Assembly: GCF_015767635.1 (NCBI RefSeq) | Contig: NZ_CP065230.1 | Location: 1,488,001-1,552,000, forward strand | Direction of reading: 5' to 3' | From: Halomonas sp. A40-4 | Lineage (GTDB): Bacteria; Pseudomonadota; Gammaproteobacteria; Pseudomonadales; Halomonadaceae | Length of the DNA stretch: 64,000 nt | Shown: piece after piece, positions 37,904 to 46,139 of the stretch | How the letters are laid out: every line of letters begins with the position of its first letter | Position numbering within the stretch: the stretch's first letter is position 1 | Position numbers and translations under genes: made by a program | The notes under the pieces: model-generated | What the model was told of the DNA's origin: nothing | What the model saw: only the letters and a program-made list of their open reading frames with translations | The model's database searches: none

Positions 37904-38728
37904 TTAGTTTAGTTTGACAGGCTCTGCCAGGGGATTATATGGACGGCTAGTCAACGGGGTGGAGAGTCTGCGGGATTGACGAAGCTGGCGGGGAGAGAGC
38001 CCATAGCCACGGCGAAACGCATGCGATAGCGCACTCTGGTTGGCAAAACCGGTTTGCAGCGCAATATCGGTCAACGACAATTGGCTCTGTACCACAAGCT
38101 GATGGGCCGCATGGAGTCGCTGACGCTTAACGTATTGCCAGGGCGAGAGCCCTGTCTGTTGACGGAAACGTTCCGAAAAATGTGCCTCGCTCAGGCACAC
38201 CAGTTTCGCCAGGTCGGCGACACGCAGATTGTCGGCCATATGCTGTTGAATATAACGGTCAAGGTGGCGAATATCGAGACGCGAGGGTGGGTCAGAGACA
38301 TTGCCCAGGCGCCCCTTGAGAGCCCCCAGAAAAGTGGCAGCCAGTCGGTCATGTTGAAAGGGCGGCAGGCCAGGGGAGTCGGTCTGGCCAAGCTCACATT
38401 CCATGAAGGCCAGGTAGTGGCGCAGCGAGGCATCCAGAGCAAAAAAACGCGGCGCATCGAACAGGGCGACCAGCTCGCGCTGCTCACCGGTAAGCGCCGG
38501 TGCATCTTCTGGCAGGTCCAGAATCAGCTGTCGGTTATAGCCACTGCCCGAGTAGTAGTGCTCATGATTCGCGGGCACGATACAGCCCGAAAACGCATTG
38601 ACACGGCCGCCCAGCCCCTCGATCTCAAACTCCGACGCACCGCATAGAGTGATAACGATTTGGTGAAAATCATGAGCGTGGTGACGCGTAGCGCTTTCCA
38701 GAGGAATTCGGCGAATCGTGCTGGGCAT
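37904..38728 (-). CDS. Cupin-type AraC-family regulator, probable put activator
   Basis: A 274-residue AraC/XylS regulator with an N-terminal cupin domain (HHAHDFHQIVITLCG, then NHEHYYSGSGYNRQLILDLP) and a C-terminal double helix-turn-helix (LRVADLAKLVCLSEAHFSERFRQQTGLSPWQYV and LTDIALQTGFANQSALSHAFRRGYGLSPRQLR). ATG 38728 is used because GGAG is seven bases upstream; an in-frame GTG lies at 38746. Pseudomonads use an AraC-type protein (PruR) for proline induction, and this PutA lacks its own DNA-binding domain, so control of putP/putA is a reasonable inference. Confidence 0.85.
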   Translation of the reverse strand: MPSTIRRIPLESATRHHAHDFHQIVITLCGASEFEIEGLGGRVNAFSGCIVPANHEHYYSGSGYNRQLILDLPEDAPALTGEQRELVALFDAPRFFALDASLRHYLAFMECELGQTDSPGLPPFQHDRLAATFLGALKGRLGNVSDPPSRLDIRHLDRYIQQHMADNLRVADLAKLVCLSEAHFSERFRQQTGLSPWQYVKRQRLHAAHQLVVQSQLSLTDIALQTGFANQSALSHAFRRGYGLSPRQLRQSRRLSTPLTSRPYNPLAEPVKLN

Positions 38729-38751
38729 AGGAATCTCCGTCGCCACCTGCG

Positions 38752-39111
38752 TTAATGTGCATGGAGTTCGGTGTGGGCCGCCAAATGGTCACGCAGGGCT
38801 TTCAGCTCCGCTTGACCTTCTGCGTTAAGCAGAGGCTTTCCCTGAGCCAGCTGCCAGCGCCTACCATGTTGGTCCATCAAGTGGGATGCCCGCCTCCGCA
38901 CCCCCTCCAGGTACTCGTCATGCCGGATGGGGTAGCCGATCAGGGCGTTCCATTCCGTCTCGCTCACCTGGCTGGCCAGCGCTTTGTCAAAAAGTGCCAG
39001 CAGATCTTTCGGCTCGGTGCGGTACCTTGGCGTGCGTGAGGTCAGCAACACGGCGACGACACTGCCAATCACCAGAAAACACACCCCGAATACCAAAAGA
39101 TAAAGTGCCAT
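38752..39111 (-). CDS. Small membrane-anchored protein
   Basis: A 119-residue protein with one N-terminal helix (MALYLLVFGVCFLVIGSVVAVLLTS) and a charged helical cytoplasmic domain of about 90 residues. I do not recognise a family. It lies just upstream of the AraC-type regulator on the same strand, so the two may be co-transcribed. A good ribosome site (AGGGAGTACTGC) precedes ATG. Confidence 0.65.
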   Translation of the reverse strand: MALYLLVFGVCFLVIGSVVAVLLTSRTPRYRTEPKDLLALFDKALASQVSETEWNALIGYPIRHDEYLEGVRRRASHLMDQHGRRWQLAQGKPLLNAEGQAELKALRDHLAAHTELHAH

Positions 39112-39238
39112 GCAGTACTCCCTTGGGGGTTGAGTGCGAAATGTCGATACAGACCATTATACCGTTCACATTTTTTGAAACGAAAATTTTGCAGATTGCC
39201 GAACTTTTTCAGAAAAGCGTGTCTGAGTAAGTACAGAC

Positions 39239-39325
39239 AACGTAGTGATAGCAGTCGCTAATGGTGTTGTCTCGCTATTGTTTTGATCCCTTGCTTCCGC
39301 TGCTCCATGAGCAGCGGTTTTTTTT
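39239..39325 (+). ncRNA. Candidate small RNA A
   Basis: A strong rho-independent terminator (CCGCTGCTC/GAGCAGCGG, loop CAT, then T8 at 39318-39325) stands on the + strand in a gap between two minus-strand genes, so it ends no known gene. Upstream sequence from AACGT at 39239 aligns with the gap at 43618: AACGT, GGTGTT and GATCCCTTGCT occur in the same order. A hairpin TGTCTG/CAGACA lies just before. No clear -35 was seen. The family is not recognised. Confidence 0.55.
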
Positions 39326-39382
39326 GCCTGACGTTCATGACGTCACGGCGGCCTGCTTTCGCAATGTTTGGCGACAGCCTCC

Positions 39383-39790
39383 TTAGTGGCGGCGAATGGT
39401 TAGCAAGGCGACAAGGATATCCCGCCGTGTGACAATCCCAACCAGGCGGCGTTGTTCAACCACCGGATATATTTTGGGCTTTGCGCCCAGCATTTCCTGA
39501 GCCAGATCGGTAATGCTTTTCACCGGAGTAACGCTGAGCACTTCGTTGCGCATCAATTCTCTAACCAGGGGGGCCTCGTCGTCATGATACACGCTGTCGA
39601 GAACGCGGCCCAACACATCCTGTTCCGAGATAAAGCCGATCAGATTGTCATGCCGGTCGACCACCGGCGCCCCTGGCAGTCGGTGCAGTGCGAGCCCCTG
39701 GGCCAACGTGGTGATCGACATTTCCGGCGAAACACGATAGCAATCGCGAGACATGATATCGCGTACTGTGTGAGGCGTGGGTTTTGACAT
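39383..39790 (-). CDS. Two-CBS-domain protein
   Basis: A 135-residue cytoplasmic protein made only of two CBS motifs: VRDIMSRDCYRVSPEMSITTLAQ...LPGAPVVDRHDNLIGFISEQDVLGRVL and VRELMRNEVLSVTPVKSITDLAQEML...YPVVEQRRLVGIVTRRDILVALL. Such pairs form adenosine-nucleotide-sensing modules; the partner is unknown. It stands alone between two non-coding gaps. Confidence 0.88.
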   Translation of the reverse strand: MSKPTPHTVRDIMSRDCYRVSPEMSITTLAQGLALHRLPGAPVVDRHDNLIGFISEQDVLGRVLDSVYHDDEAPLVRELMRNEVLSVTPVKSITDLAQEMLGAKPKIYPVVEQRRLVGIVTRRDILVALLTIRRH

Positions 39791-40013
39791 TGTGGTTCTC
39801 CTTTTGCGTGAGCATGGCGAACGTTTAGTTAACCGTCACTCCATTCACTTTAGAAGATTTACATACAGATGCGATGATCATCCCGCTGGAGCATTCAACG
39901 CTTTAAAAGCGCTTGTAAAGGGCCGGGGGCGTCGCAATTGTTATTCTTATCTGGTCGAATAACCCAAGGGGCTGGCCGCAACAGACCCCAATGACTTGGC
40001 GTGAGGAAACATT

Positions 40014-40535
40014 ATGGACGCACGTGAATATTTGAATCGCAAAGGGGTGCCGCTGGACCGTGATGCCGACCGCCCCAACACGCTGGAAGAGAAATCCTGG
40101 GAGCGTGCGCGTGAAGCCGGGCATCAACCCCCCAAGGTGGGAACACCCCACGATTGGGAAGAGTGGGAGCGCTATCACGATGATCTGGCGCACGACGCTG
40201 ACGCTCTGACGCAAAAAATCGACAAGGAAGCACACCGCAAGACGAAGGTTAACGAGTCCACCAAGGCTGAAGCGACGCCCGCTGTTGATAAAAGCGTTGA
40301 ATATTACACCCCTGAAAAACCGTCTGTTAACGAATCGGCGACGCAGCCACCGCCGCTGAGAGACATGCCTTCATCGGTGAAGGCCGCGTACTATGCATTG
40401 GCTGTGCTATTCCCGCCATTGGCGGTAGCGCTGACGGATGGGGGCGCGCGACGCGTCGCCATTACGACCTTACTGACGCTATGCGTCTGGCTACCTGGAG
40501 TCGTTTTTGCTTTTGTCTGGCTTCGCCGACAATAA
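40014..40535 (+). CDS. Pmp3/YqaE-type membrane protein with soluble extension
   Basis: The last 55 residues form the two-helix Pmp3/YqaE domain (YYALAVLFPPLAVALTDGGARRVAITTLLTLCVWLPGVVFAFVWL), a small stress-induced membrane protein thought to stabilise membrane potential under salt stress. Usual members have about 52-60 residues; this one has an extra charged, Pro/Glu-rich N-terminal segment of about 118 residues (MDAREYLNRKGVPLDRD...) that looks disordered and cytoplasmic. The extension has no recognised fold. The salt-stress link suits a halophile. Confidence 0.78.
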   Translation: MDAREYLNRKGVPLDRDADRPNTLEEKSWERAREAGHQPPKVGTPHDWEEWERYHDDLAHDADALTQKIDKEAHRKTKVNESTKAEATPAVDKSVEYYTPEKPSVNESATQPPPLRDMPSSVKAAYYALAVLFPPLAVALTDGGARRVAITTLLTLCVWLPGVVFAFVWLRRQ

Positions 40536-40652
40536 GGCGCGCCAATTCCCAGGCAGGTCAACATTCAAGCGATGTTTTTGCCTACCAGCCATTGGCATTG
40601 ACGAAACGCTACGTATAATCCATGTCAACTTTTATAATGTCTGGGGTTTACA

Positions 40653-41522
40653 ATGGCGTATCTCGTCGGTGTCACCGCGCTGTGGGCGTTCTCTTTCTCG
40701 CTGATTGGCGTTTATCTGGCGGGCCAGGTGGACAGCTATTTTGCGGTCCTCCTCCGGGTAGGGCTTGCCGCCCTGGTGTTCTTGCCGTTCCTGCGGCCGA
40801 GCCTGTTAAAAGGCAAGCAGCGTTTGGCGCTGATGGCGCTGGGCGCCATTCAGCTTGGCATTATGTACACCTTCTTCTATCAGTCATTTATATTGCTGTC
40901 GGTGCCCGAAGTTCTACTGTTCACTATCTTCACGCCCATTTATATCGCACTGCTGGATGACCTGCTGTTTGGGCGGTTTACGCCGATCTACCTGTTAAGC
41001 GCTGGCTTGGCTGTGCTGGGCGCGGCGGTTATCCGCTACGATGGGGTGGATAGTGGTTTTTGGGCAGGCTTTTTAGTCGTTCAGGGGGCCAATCTGTGTT
41101 TTGCCATTGGCCAGGTAGGCTACCGGCGTCTAGCGGCTGACCTGCCCGCAGACTTGCCCTGGCACAATGTATTTGGCTGGTTTTTTATCGGCGCCATGGT
41201 GATTGCGCTGCCGGTCTTCCTGCTGTTCGGTAATAGCGCCGCCTTGCCAACAACCGGTGTGCAGTGGGGCGTGTTGGCCTGGCTTGGACTGGTCGCTTCG
41301 GGCGTGGGGTATTTTGCCTGGAACCAGGGGGCTATCCGGGTCGATGCAGGTACGCTTGCGGTCATGAACAACGCGCTGGTACCCGCAGGGCTGGCCGTCA
41401 ACCTGTTGATCTGGAACCGTGAGGCCGATGTGGCTCGGCTGCTGCTCGGCGCGGGCATTATGGCGGCGTCCCTTTGGTTGAATCATTGGTGGCTGCAACG
41501 TCAGCAGGCACACCCTGCCTAG
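40653..41522 (+). CDS. EamA-family transporter, YigM-like
   Basis: A 289-residue inner-membrane protein with ten helices in two EamA repeats. The opening LWAFSFSLIGVYLAGQVDSYFAVLLRVGLAALVFLPFL, then VPEVLLFTIFTPIYIALLDD and GTLAVMNNALVPAGLAVNLLIWN resemble E. coli YigM, a biotin importer, more than the drug exporters of the superfamily. Biotin as substrate is therefore possible but not shown. It precedes nadK by about 110 bp. Confidence 0.82.
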   Translation: MAYLVGVTALWAFSFSLIGVYLAGQVDSYFAVLLRVGLAALVFLPFLRPSLLKGKQRLALMALGAIQLGIMYTFFYQSFILLSVPEVLLFTIFTPIYIALLDDLLFGRFTPIYLLSAGLAVLGAAVIRYDGVDSGFWAGFLVVQGANLCFAIGQVGYRRLAADLPADLPWHNVFGWFFIGAMVIALPVFLLFGNSAALPTTGVQWGVLAWLGLVASGVGYFAWNQGAIRVDAGTLAVMNNALVPAGLAVNLLIWNREADVARLLLGAGIMAASLWLNHWWLQRQQAHPA

Positions 41523-41635
41523 GGCCGGTTGACGTTTCACTCACGTAAGTCCATTTGCCCGCGCTGCCTGCTCTGGCCATAATGGACTGATATTACTTGA
41601 GTCGACCCACGACCCATCATGTTCAGGAAGCTGCT

Positions 41636-42544
41636 GTGCCATCGAATACACCCAAGGAGTCAGGGCGGCCATTTAGTACCATCGGGCTAATTGGCCGCCT
41701 GGGCAGCGATAAAGTCGTCGACTCGCTGCAGCGCTTAGTCAATTACCTGGTTGAGCATCGCTACCGCGTACTGGTCGAAGATCGCACCGCAACGGTGATC
41801 CCCCACCATGGTCAGCCCGAGGCCAGTCGTCGAGCCCTGGGGGAGATGTGTGACCTGGTGATTGTGGTCGGTGGTGATGGCAGCCTGTTAGGCGCGGCCC
41901 GAACTCTTTGCCATAGCGGGACGCTGATTTTAGGCGTTAATCGAGGTCGCTTGGGCTTTCTGACCGACATCTCGCCGGATGAGCTGGAAAGCCGCGTTAG
42001 CGAAGTGCTGGCCGGTGAGTTCGAACGCGAGGAACGCTTTCTGCTGGATATGGCGCTATATCGCAACGGTGTCATGGTGGGGTCGGGTGAAGCGCTCAAT
42101 GAAGTCGTCGTCCATCCTGGCAAAGCGGTGCGCATGATCGAGTTCGAACTGTTCATTGATGGCCAGTTCGTTTACAGCCAGCGAAGCGACGGGCTGATTA
42201 TCGCCACGCCCACGGGCTCTACGGCTTACGCCTTATCCGGCGGTGGACCGATCATGCACCCCAAGCTGGATGTGATTACTCTGGTGCCGATGTTCCCGCA
42301 TACGCTTTCAAGCCGCCCCATTGTCATCGATGCGGCCAGCGAGATCCGCCTGCACATCGGTGAGACCAACCTGTCCTACCCCCACGTCAGCTGCGATGGG
42401 CAAACACGCTCGGTCGCCAAACCGGATGATGTGGTGGTCATTACGCGCAAGCCAGAACGCGTCCAACTGGTGCATCCCATTGGGCATAATTTCTACGAGG
42501 TGCTGCGCAGCAAACTCGGCTGGAGCAACCGGTTGGGAGACTGA
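41636..42544 (+). CDS. nadK: NAD kinase NadK
   Basis: Phosphorylates NAD+ to NADP+. The 302-residue protein shows VVGGDGSLLGAAR (the GGDG ATP-binding motif), GVNRGRLGFLTDI, ALNEVVVH and the SDGLIIATPTGSTAYALSGGGPI block that binds the dinucleotide. Start is GTG 41636, five bases after AGGAAG; an in-frame TTG at 41597 would give an unusual N-terminal extension. The phosphoesterase gene follows after 2 bp. Confidence 0.95.
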   Translation: MPSNTPKESGRPFSTIGLIGRLGSDKVVDSLQRLVNYLVEHRYRVLVEDRTATVIPHHGQPEASRRALGEMCDLVIVVGGDGSLLGAARTLCHSGTLILGVNRGRLGFLTDISPDELESRVSEVLAGEFEREERFLLDMALYRNGVMVGSGEALNEVVVHPGKAVRMIEFELFIDGQFVYSQRSDGLIIATPTGSTAYALSGGGPIMHPKLDVITLVPMFPHTLSSRPIVIDAASEIRLHIGETNLSYPHVSCDGQTRSVAKPDDVVVITRKPERVQLVHPIGHNFYEVLRSKLGWSNRLGD

Positions 42545-42546
42545 AG

Positions 42547-43563
42547 ATGGCCCACCAAATCGCCACCAAGTCGGTGTTTGAAGGCTACGATCTGATTGGG
42601 GATGTGCACGGGTGCGGGGCCACGCTCGCGGCGCTCCTCGAAAAGCTCGGCTATCGCCAGCGCAGTGGTGTCTATCGCCATCCGCGCCGCCGGGTGATCT
42701 TTCTTGGTGATCTTATCGACCGGGGGCCGCGCATCCGGCTTGCTGTGACGATCGCCCGGCGTATGGTCGAGTCGGGCGAGGCCCAGATTGTCATGGGCAA
42801 CCATGAATATAACGCCTTGGCGTATACCCACCCGGCACCGCCGAATAGCCAACAGCGCTGGTTACGCGAGCACACACCGCGTCACAACCGGATTATTCAG
42901 GATACGCTGGAACAGTACCGCGACCACACCAATGAATGGGAAGACACGCTGGCGTGGTTTAAAACGCTGCCGTTGTTTCTCGAGCAGGATGGCTTGCGGG
43001 TGGTCCATGCCTGCTGGGACCACCAGCTGATTGCGCAATTCAAGCAGGATTACCCGGATGGCTGCCTGGATGACGATTTTCTGGTCGCGTCTACCGATCC
43101 ATCGACCCAGGCATTTCAGATTCTGGATCGCCTGACGCGGGGCAGTCATCTACCGCTTCCCGACAATGTTGCCATTCATTCGGGTGATGGGTTTACGCGG
43201 CGCAGTTTCCGCACTCATTTCTGGGCAGCATCGCCGCAGTGCTGGGGCGATGTCGCCTTCCAGCCTGATAACTTACCCGGCGATCTAGAGCAGCGACCGC
43301 TCAGCCAAAAAGAACGCGAGACACTAAGTTATTATGGCCCTGACGAGCCGCCCTTGTTTGTCGGCCATTACTGGTGTGAAGGCATTCCTGCGTTGCCCAC
43401 GGCGAACATTGCCTGTCTTGATTACAGTGCGGTGAAGTATGGCCGTCTGGTTGCCTATCGCTGGAATGGGGAACAAAACTTGAATGCCGATCAGTTTGTC
43501 TGGATTCGGGTTGCTAGAGAAGAGCAGAGTGTTTTAAACACCGTGCAGGATGACGATGATTGA
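42547..43563 (+). CDS. Calcineurin-like metallophosphoesterase
   Basis: A 338-residue two-metal phosphoesterase. Motifs in order: LIGDVHGCGATL, IFLGDLIDRGPR, VMGNHEYNA, VVHACWDHQ and FVGHYWCEG, the complete metal-binding set of the PPP/PrpE-type family that cleaves protein phosphates or bis-nucleosyl polyphosphates. The substrate is unknown. It starts 2 bp after nadK and is surely co-transcribed, so a nucleotide substrate is attractive. C-terminus is acidic. Confidence 0.87.
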   Translation: MAHQIATKSVFEGYDLIGDVHGCGATLAALLEKLGYRQRSGVYRHPRRRVIFLGDLIDRGPRIRLAVTIARRMVESGEAQIVMGNHEYNALAYTHPAPPNSQQRWLREHTPRHNRIIQDTLEQYRDHTNEWEDTLAWFKTLPLFLEQDGLRVVHACWDHQLIAQFKQDYPDGCLDDDFLVASTDPSTQAFQILDRLTRGSHLPLPDNVAIHSGDGFTRRSFRTHFWAASPQCWGDVAFQPDNLPGDLEQRPLSQKERETLSYYGPDEPPLFVGHYWCEGIPALPTANIACLDYSAVKYGRLVAYRWNGEQNLNADQFVWIRVAREEQSVLNTVQDDDD

Positions 43564-43587
43564 TCCGAATTGTTAATGTTACATTAA

Positions 43588-43615
43588 TTTACATAATTTT
43601 TGCAAAACATATGAA
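43588..43615 (+). promoter_or_regulatory. Candidate promoter of small RNA B
   Basis: TTTACA (43588-43593), a 16-bp spacer and TATGAA (43610-43615) lie just upstream of the conserved AACGT block. Match to the sigma-70 consensus is 5/6 and 4/6. Confidence 0.4.
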
Positions 43616-43617
43616 CT

Positions 43618-43702
43618 AACGTTGTCGCTGCTCGTCAGAATAGGTGTTCCCTTGAATGATCCCTTGCTATTTACCCGGCGGCCCCCCCCGCCGGTTTTTT
43701 TT
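43618..43702 (+). ncRNA. Candidate small RNA B, sibling of A
   Basis: About 85 nt ending in a strong terminator: CCGGCGG/CCGCCGG with a six-C loop and T8 (43695-43702). It starts 55 bp after the phosphoesterase stop with its own candidate promoter. It shares AACGT, an AAT-A-GGTGTT block and ATGATCCCTTGCT with the candidate at 39239-39325, in the same order and at similar spacing, while the terminator stems differ. CCCTTG occurs twice. It could instead be the terminator of the nadK operon, but the shared upstream sequence argues for an RNA gene. Confidence 0.55.
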
Positions 43703-43809
43703 GTGGAAATAATAACCACTGTCTTGTCACGCCCCGGCGTGTTCTATCAAATGGTTGCCAAGCTTGGCGTTTGTATGAAAAGCCTATGTCGTTACCATGA
43801 AGGAAGCCT

Positions 43810-44658
43810 ATGCACCCCGTAATGCGTTTACCCCCTGAAGCGGATACCCAGGCACTTCGCAAAGCGCTTTGGCGTTATCGCATAGGGCACCGGATTACCG
43901 CTGAAGGCGATGCCCTGGTGCTCTGGGTCGCCGATCCAGATCAGCGTGAAGCACTTCTCGCGCTGGTAGCCCGCTGGCAGAAGGGCGAGCCCCTTGAATT
44001 AGCTGAGCAGGTCTCAAAGGCGGATTCCCCGGGGGTGTTCCCAACGCTAAAGCAGTTGCCGGTTACCGTGGCCATGGTGGTAGTGAGCCTGGTTGTGTTT
44101 GTATTGTTGGGTCAGTTCTACGGGCAAATTATGTCTGTCCTAAGCATTATTCCTACAACTTTTATAGGTAGGGATCTAGTTTCCTTCGGGTCACTGACGG
44201 AGACGCTAACCAGCGGCCAGATATGGCGTCTGCTGTCGCCAGCTTTTTTGCATTTTGGCTGGATGCACCTGATCTTCAACCTGATGTGGGTCTGGTATTT
44301 CGGGCGTCAGGTCGAAGCATTTCAGGGCGGACGGACGCTGCTCCTGCTACTGGTCGTCGCAGGGGTACTGGCGAACCTGGCGCAGTACGCGGCTGGCACC
44401 GTGCTGTTCGGTGGCATGTCGGGTGTCGTTTATGCCTTGCTGGGGCATGTGTGGCTGATGTCGCGTCGGGTGCCGGGAAGCGGCTTTTTTGTACCGCAAA
44501 TGCTCGTCGTGTTCATGCTGGGCTGGATGGTCTTTACCATGACCGACATGGCCGGACTGGTAGGCTTTGGCAATGTTGCCAACGAGGCGCATCTTGGCGG
44601 GCTGATCGTCGGCCTGGTTACAGGCTGGTATTATAGTGCGCGGCGTTTACGGTCTTAA
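43810..44658 (+). CDS. glpG: Rhomboid intramembrane serine protease GlpG
   Basis: A 282-residue membrane protease with the cytoplasmic N-terminal GlpG domain (first 75 residues), then six helices. The catalytic Ser is in FGGMSGVVYALLG and the His in NEAHLGGLIVG; HFGWMHLIFNLMWVWYFG supplies the His and Asn of the oxyanion region. These match E. coli GlpG closely. GAAGGAAG precedes ATG. yeaC begins 14 bp after its stop. Confidence 0.94.
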   Translation: MHPVMRLPPEADTQALRKALWRYRIGHRITAEGDALVLWVADPDQREALLALVARWQKGEPLELAEQVSKADSPGVFPTLKQLPVTVAMVVVSLVVFVLLGQFYGQIMSVLSIIPTTFIGRDLVSFGSLTETLTSGQIWRLLSPAFLHFGWMHLIFNLMWVWYFGRQVEAFQGGRTLLLLLVVAGVLANLAQYAAGTVLFGGMSGVVYALLGHVWLMSRRVPGSGFFVPQMLVVFMLGWMVFTMTDMAGLVGFGNVANEAHLGGLIVGLVTGWYYSARRLRS

Positions 44659-44672
44659 CTGAGGAGTTTGGC

Positions 44673-44957
44673 ATGAGCGATATGACCTTCGATAAAATGA
44701 TCAACCAGATGACCCCGGCGATCTATGAGAGCCTCAAGCAGGCCGTATCGCTGCGCAAGTGGCCCGATGGTCGCTACCTCACTGCCGAGCAGACCGAATT
44801 GTGTCTTGAAGCCGTGATGCGCTATGAGGTGGAAAACAACGTGCCCGAAGCGAACCGCGTCGGGTATCTGGAACAGCGCACCTGCGGTGCTGGCGCCACG
44901 GGGCAGGGCGTTTCACCGGAAATGGTCGGCCTTGCCAAGGATGCGTCGCGTGACTGA
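44673..44957 (+). CDS. yeaC: YeaC family protein (DUF1315)
   Basis: A 94-residue cytoplasmic protein. MTPAIYESLKQAVSLRKWPDGRYLTAEQTELCLEAVM reproduces the E. coli YeaC pattern (MTPEIY..L..AVELGKWPDG..LT.EQ...CLQ.VM). The function is unknown. It sits between glpG and the DUF2797 gene and overlaps the latter's start by 8 bp, so the three are probably one operon. Confidence 0.88.
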   Translation: MSDMTFDKMINQMTPAIYESLKQAVSLRKWPDGRYLTAEQTELCLEAVMRYEVENNVPEANRVGYLEQRTCGAGATGQGVSPEMVGLAKDASRD

Positions 44958-45786
44958 TGGCTTAGTGCAGGGCTGCTTGCGGAAAATGGCGGTGGAACCG
45001 GGTTCGACCCAGGCGCAACCCGTCAGCTATCAGCTGCGCGCGGGTGAGCATCGTATTGATTTGAACGCACGGTTGGGATCGCCGTTAAAGCTGAGTTGGA
45101 GCGGCGCTATCGCCTGCACCCATTGCGGTCGTGCAACCAAAAAAAGCTTTGCCCAGGGCTACTGCTACCCCTGCTTCAAGCGCCTGGCCCAGTGCGATAC
45201 CTGCATCATGAAGCCGGAAACGTGCCATTACTATCAGGGTACCTGCCGCGACCCCGCATGGGCGGAGCAGCATTGCTTTCAGCCGCATATTGTTTACCTG
45301 GCCAACTCGTCGGGGTTGAAAGTAGGGATTACCCGTAAAACGCAAATGCCCACCCGCTGGTTGGACCAGGGGGCGATACAGGCCTTGCCGATTATCGAGG
45401 TCGATACCCGCCAGCAATCAGGCTTTGTGGAGATGCTGTTCAAGGAGCATGTTGGTGACCGCACCAACTGGCGGGCCATGCTCAAAGGCGAGGTGGCGGA
45501 GCTTGATCTGAAAGCCGAACGCGATCGCCTGATGGCCGCAACCGCCAGCGGCCTTGGGCAACTGAAAAGCGAACACGGGGAGGACGCCATTCGCGAGCTG
45601 GATGGTCAACACCATGCCTTTCACTATCCAGTTGCGGCCTTCCCGCGCAAAATCGTGTCGCATAACTTTGATAAGCAGCCCGAAGTCAGCGGCATTTTGC
45701 AAGGCATCAAAGGCCAATACTTGATGCTGGATACCGGCGTGATCAATCTGCGTAAGTTTACCGGTTACGAGGTAAGCGTTGCTTAA
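44950..45786 (+). CDS. DUF2797 zinc-ribbon/GIY-YIG-like protein
   Basis: A 278-residue protein of the DUF2797 family. An early GCLRKM motif is followed by a cysteine-rich region (CTHCG, YCYPCFKRLAQCDTCIMKPETCHYYQGTC, about residues 48-90) that should bind zinc, and then IVYLANSSGLKVGITRKTQMPTRWLDQGA, which resembles the GIY-YIG/T5orf172 nuclease core (Y...VGIT...R). Function is unknown; a nucleic-acid role is inferred. GTG 44950, eight bases after AAGGA, is preferred over ATG 44941, which abuts that site. It overlaps yeaC by 8 bp. Confidence 0.8.
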   Translation: MTDGLVQGCLRKMAVEPGSTQAQPVSYQLRAGEHRIDLNARLGSPLKLSWSGAIACTHCGRATKKSFAQGYCYPCFKRLAQCDTCIMKPETCHYYQGTCRDPAWAEQHCFQPHIVYLANSSGLKVGITRKTQMPTRWLDQGAIQALPIIEVDTRQQSGFVEMLFKEHVGDRTNWRAMLKGEVAELDLKAERDRLMAATASGLGQLKSEHGEDAIRELDGQHHAFHYPVAAFPRKIVSHNFDKQPEVSGILQGIKGQYLMLDTGVINLRKFTGYEVSVA

Positions 45787-45792
45787 TACCGC

Positions 45793-46098
45793 TTAGGCGT
45801 TACCGTAGCCCAGTGCCTTTTGCAGGTACTGGGCGTGACTTGCCACCCAGTGTGGGTCAATCGCCCCCCAATCGCGTATCTGATAGCGGCCGATGTTGTG
45901 CCGCTCGCCTTCATCCTTTTCGAACACACATTCGATATCCAATTCGGCAAGCGAGGTAATGGTGTCTTGCGCGGTGCGCCTTGGCATGCCTGTCGCCTCG
46001 ATCAAGGCGGGGACGCTGGCAGCGCCCTGGTCAATCAGGTACGCCACATAAAGGCGGCGGTAAAAGCTCGATTTGGTTTTGCTTAACGGCGCGGGCAT
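45793..46098 (-). CDS. Winged-helix DNA-binding protein
   Basis: A 101-residue protein whose middle is a helix-turn-helix (VPALIEATGMPRRTAQDTITSLAELDIECVFEKDEGERHNIGRYQIRDWG), with a wing-like hairpin after it. No effector domain is present. ATG 46098 is chosen because AAGGA lies six bases upstream; a longer frame back to 46224 overlaps the end of the radical SAM gene and lacks support. It is 41 bp after that gene on the same strand. Targets unknown. Confidence 0.75.
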   Translation of the reverse strand: MPAPLSKTKSSFYRRLYVAYLIDQGAASVPALIEATGMPRRTAQDTITSLAELDIECVFEKDEGERHNIGRYQIRDWGAIDPHWVASHAQYLQKALGYGNA

Positions 46099-46139
46099 GG
46101 CGCATCCTTTTATGGGGGTCGACAGTAACGCCGCCCAGT

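Noticed and set aside
43622-43822. 66-codon frame overlapping small RNA B
   Set aside because: It runs through the terminator hairpin and T-run and shows no protein-like features.
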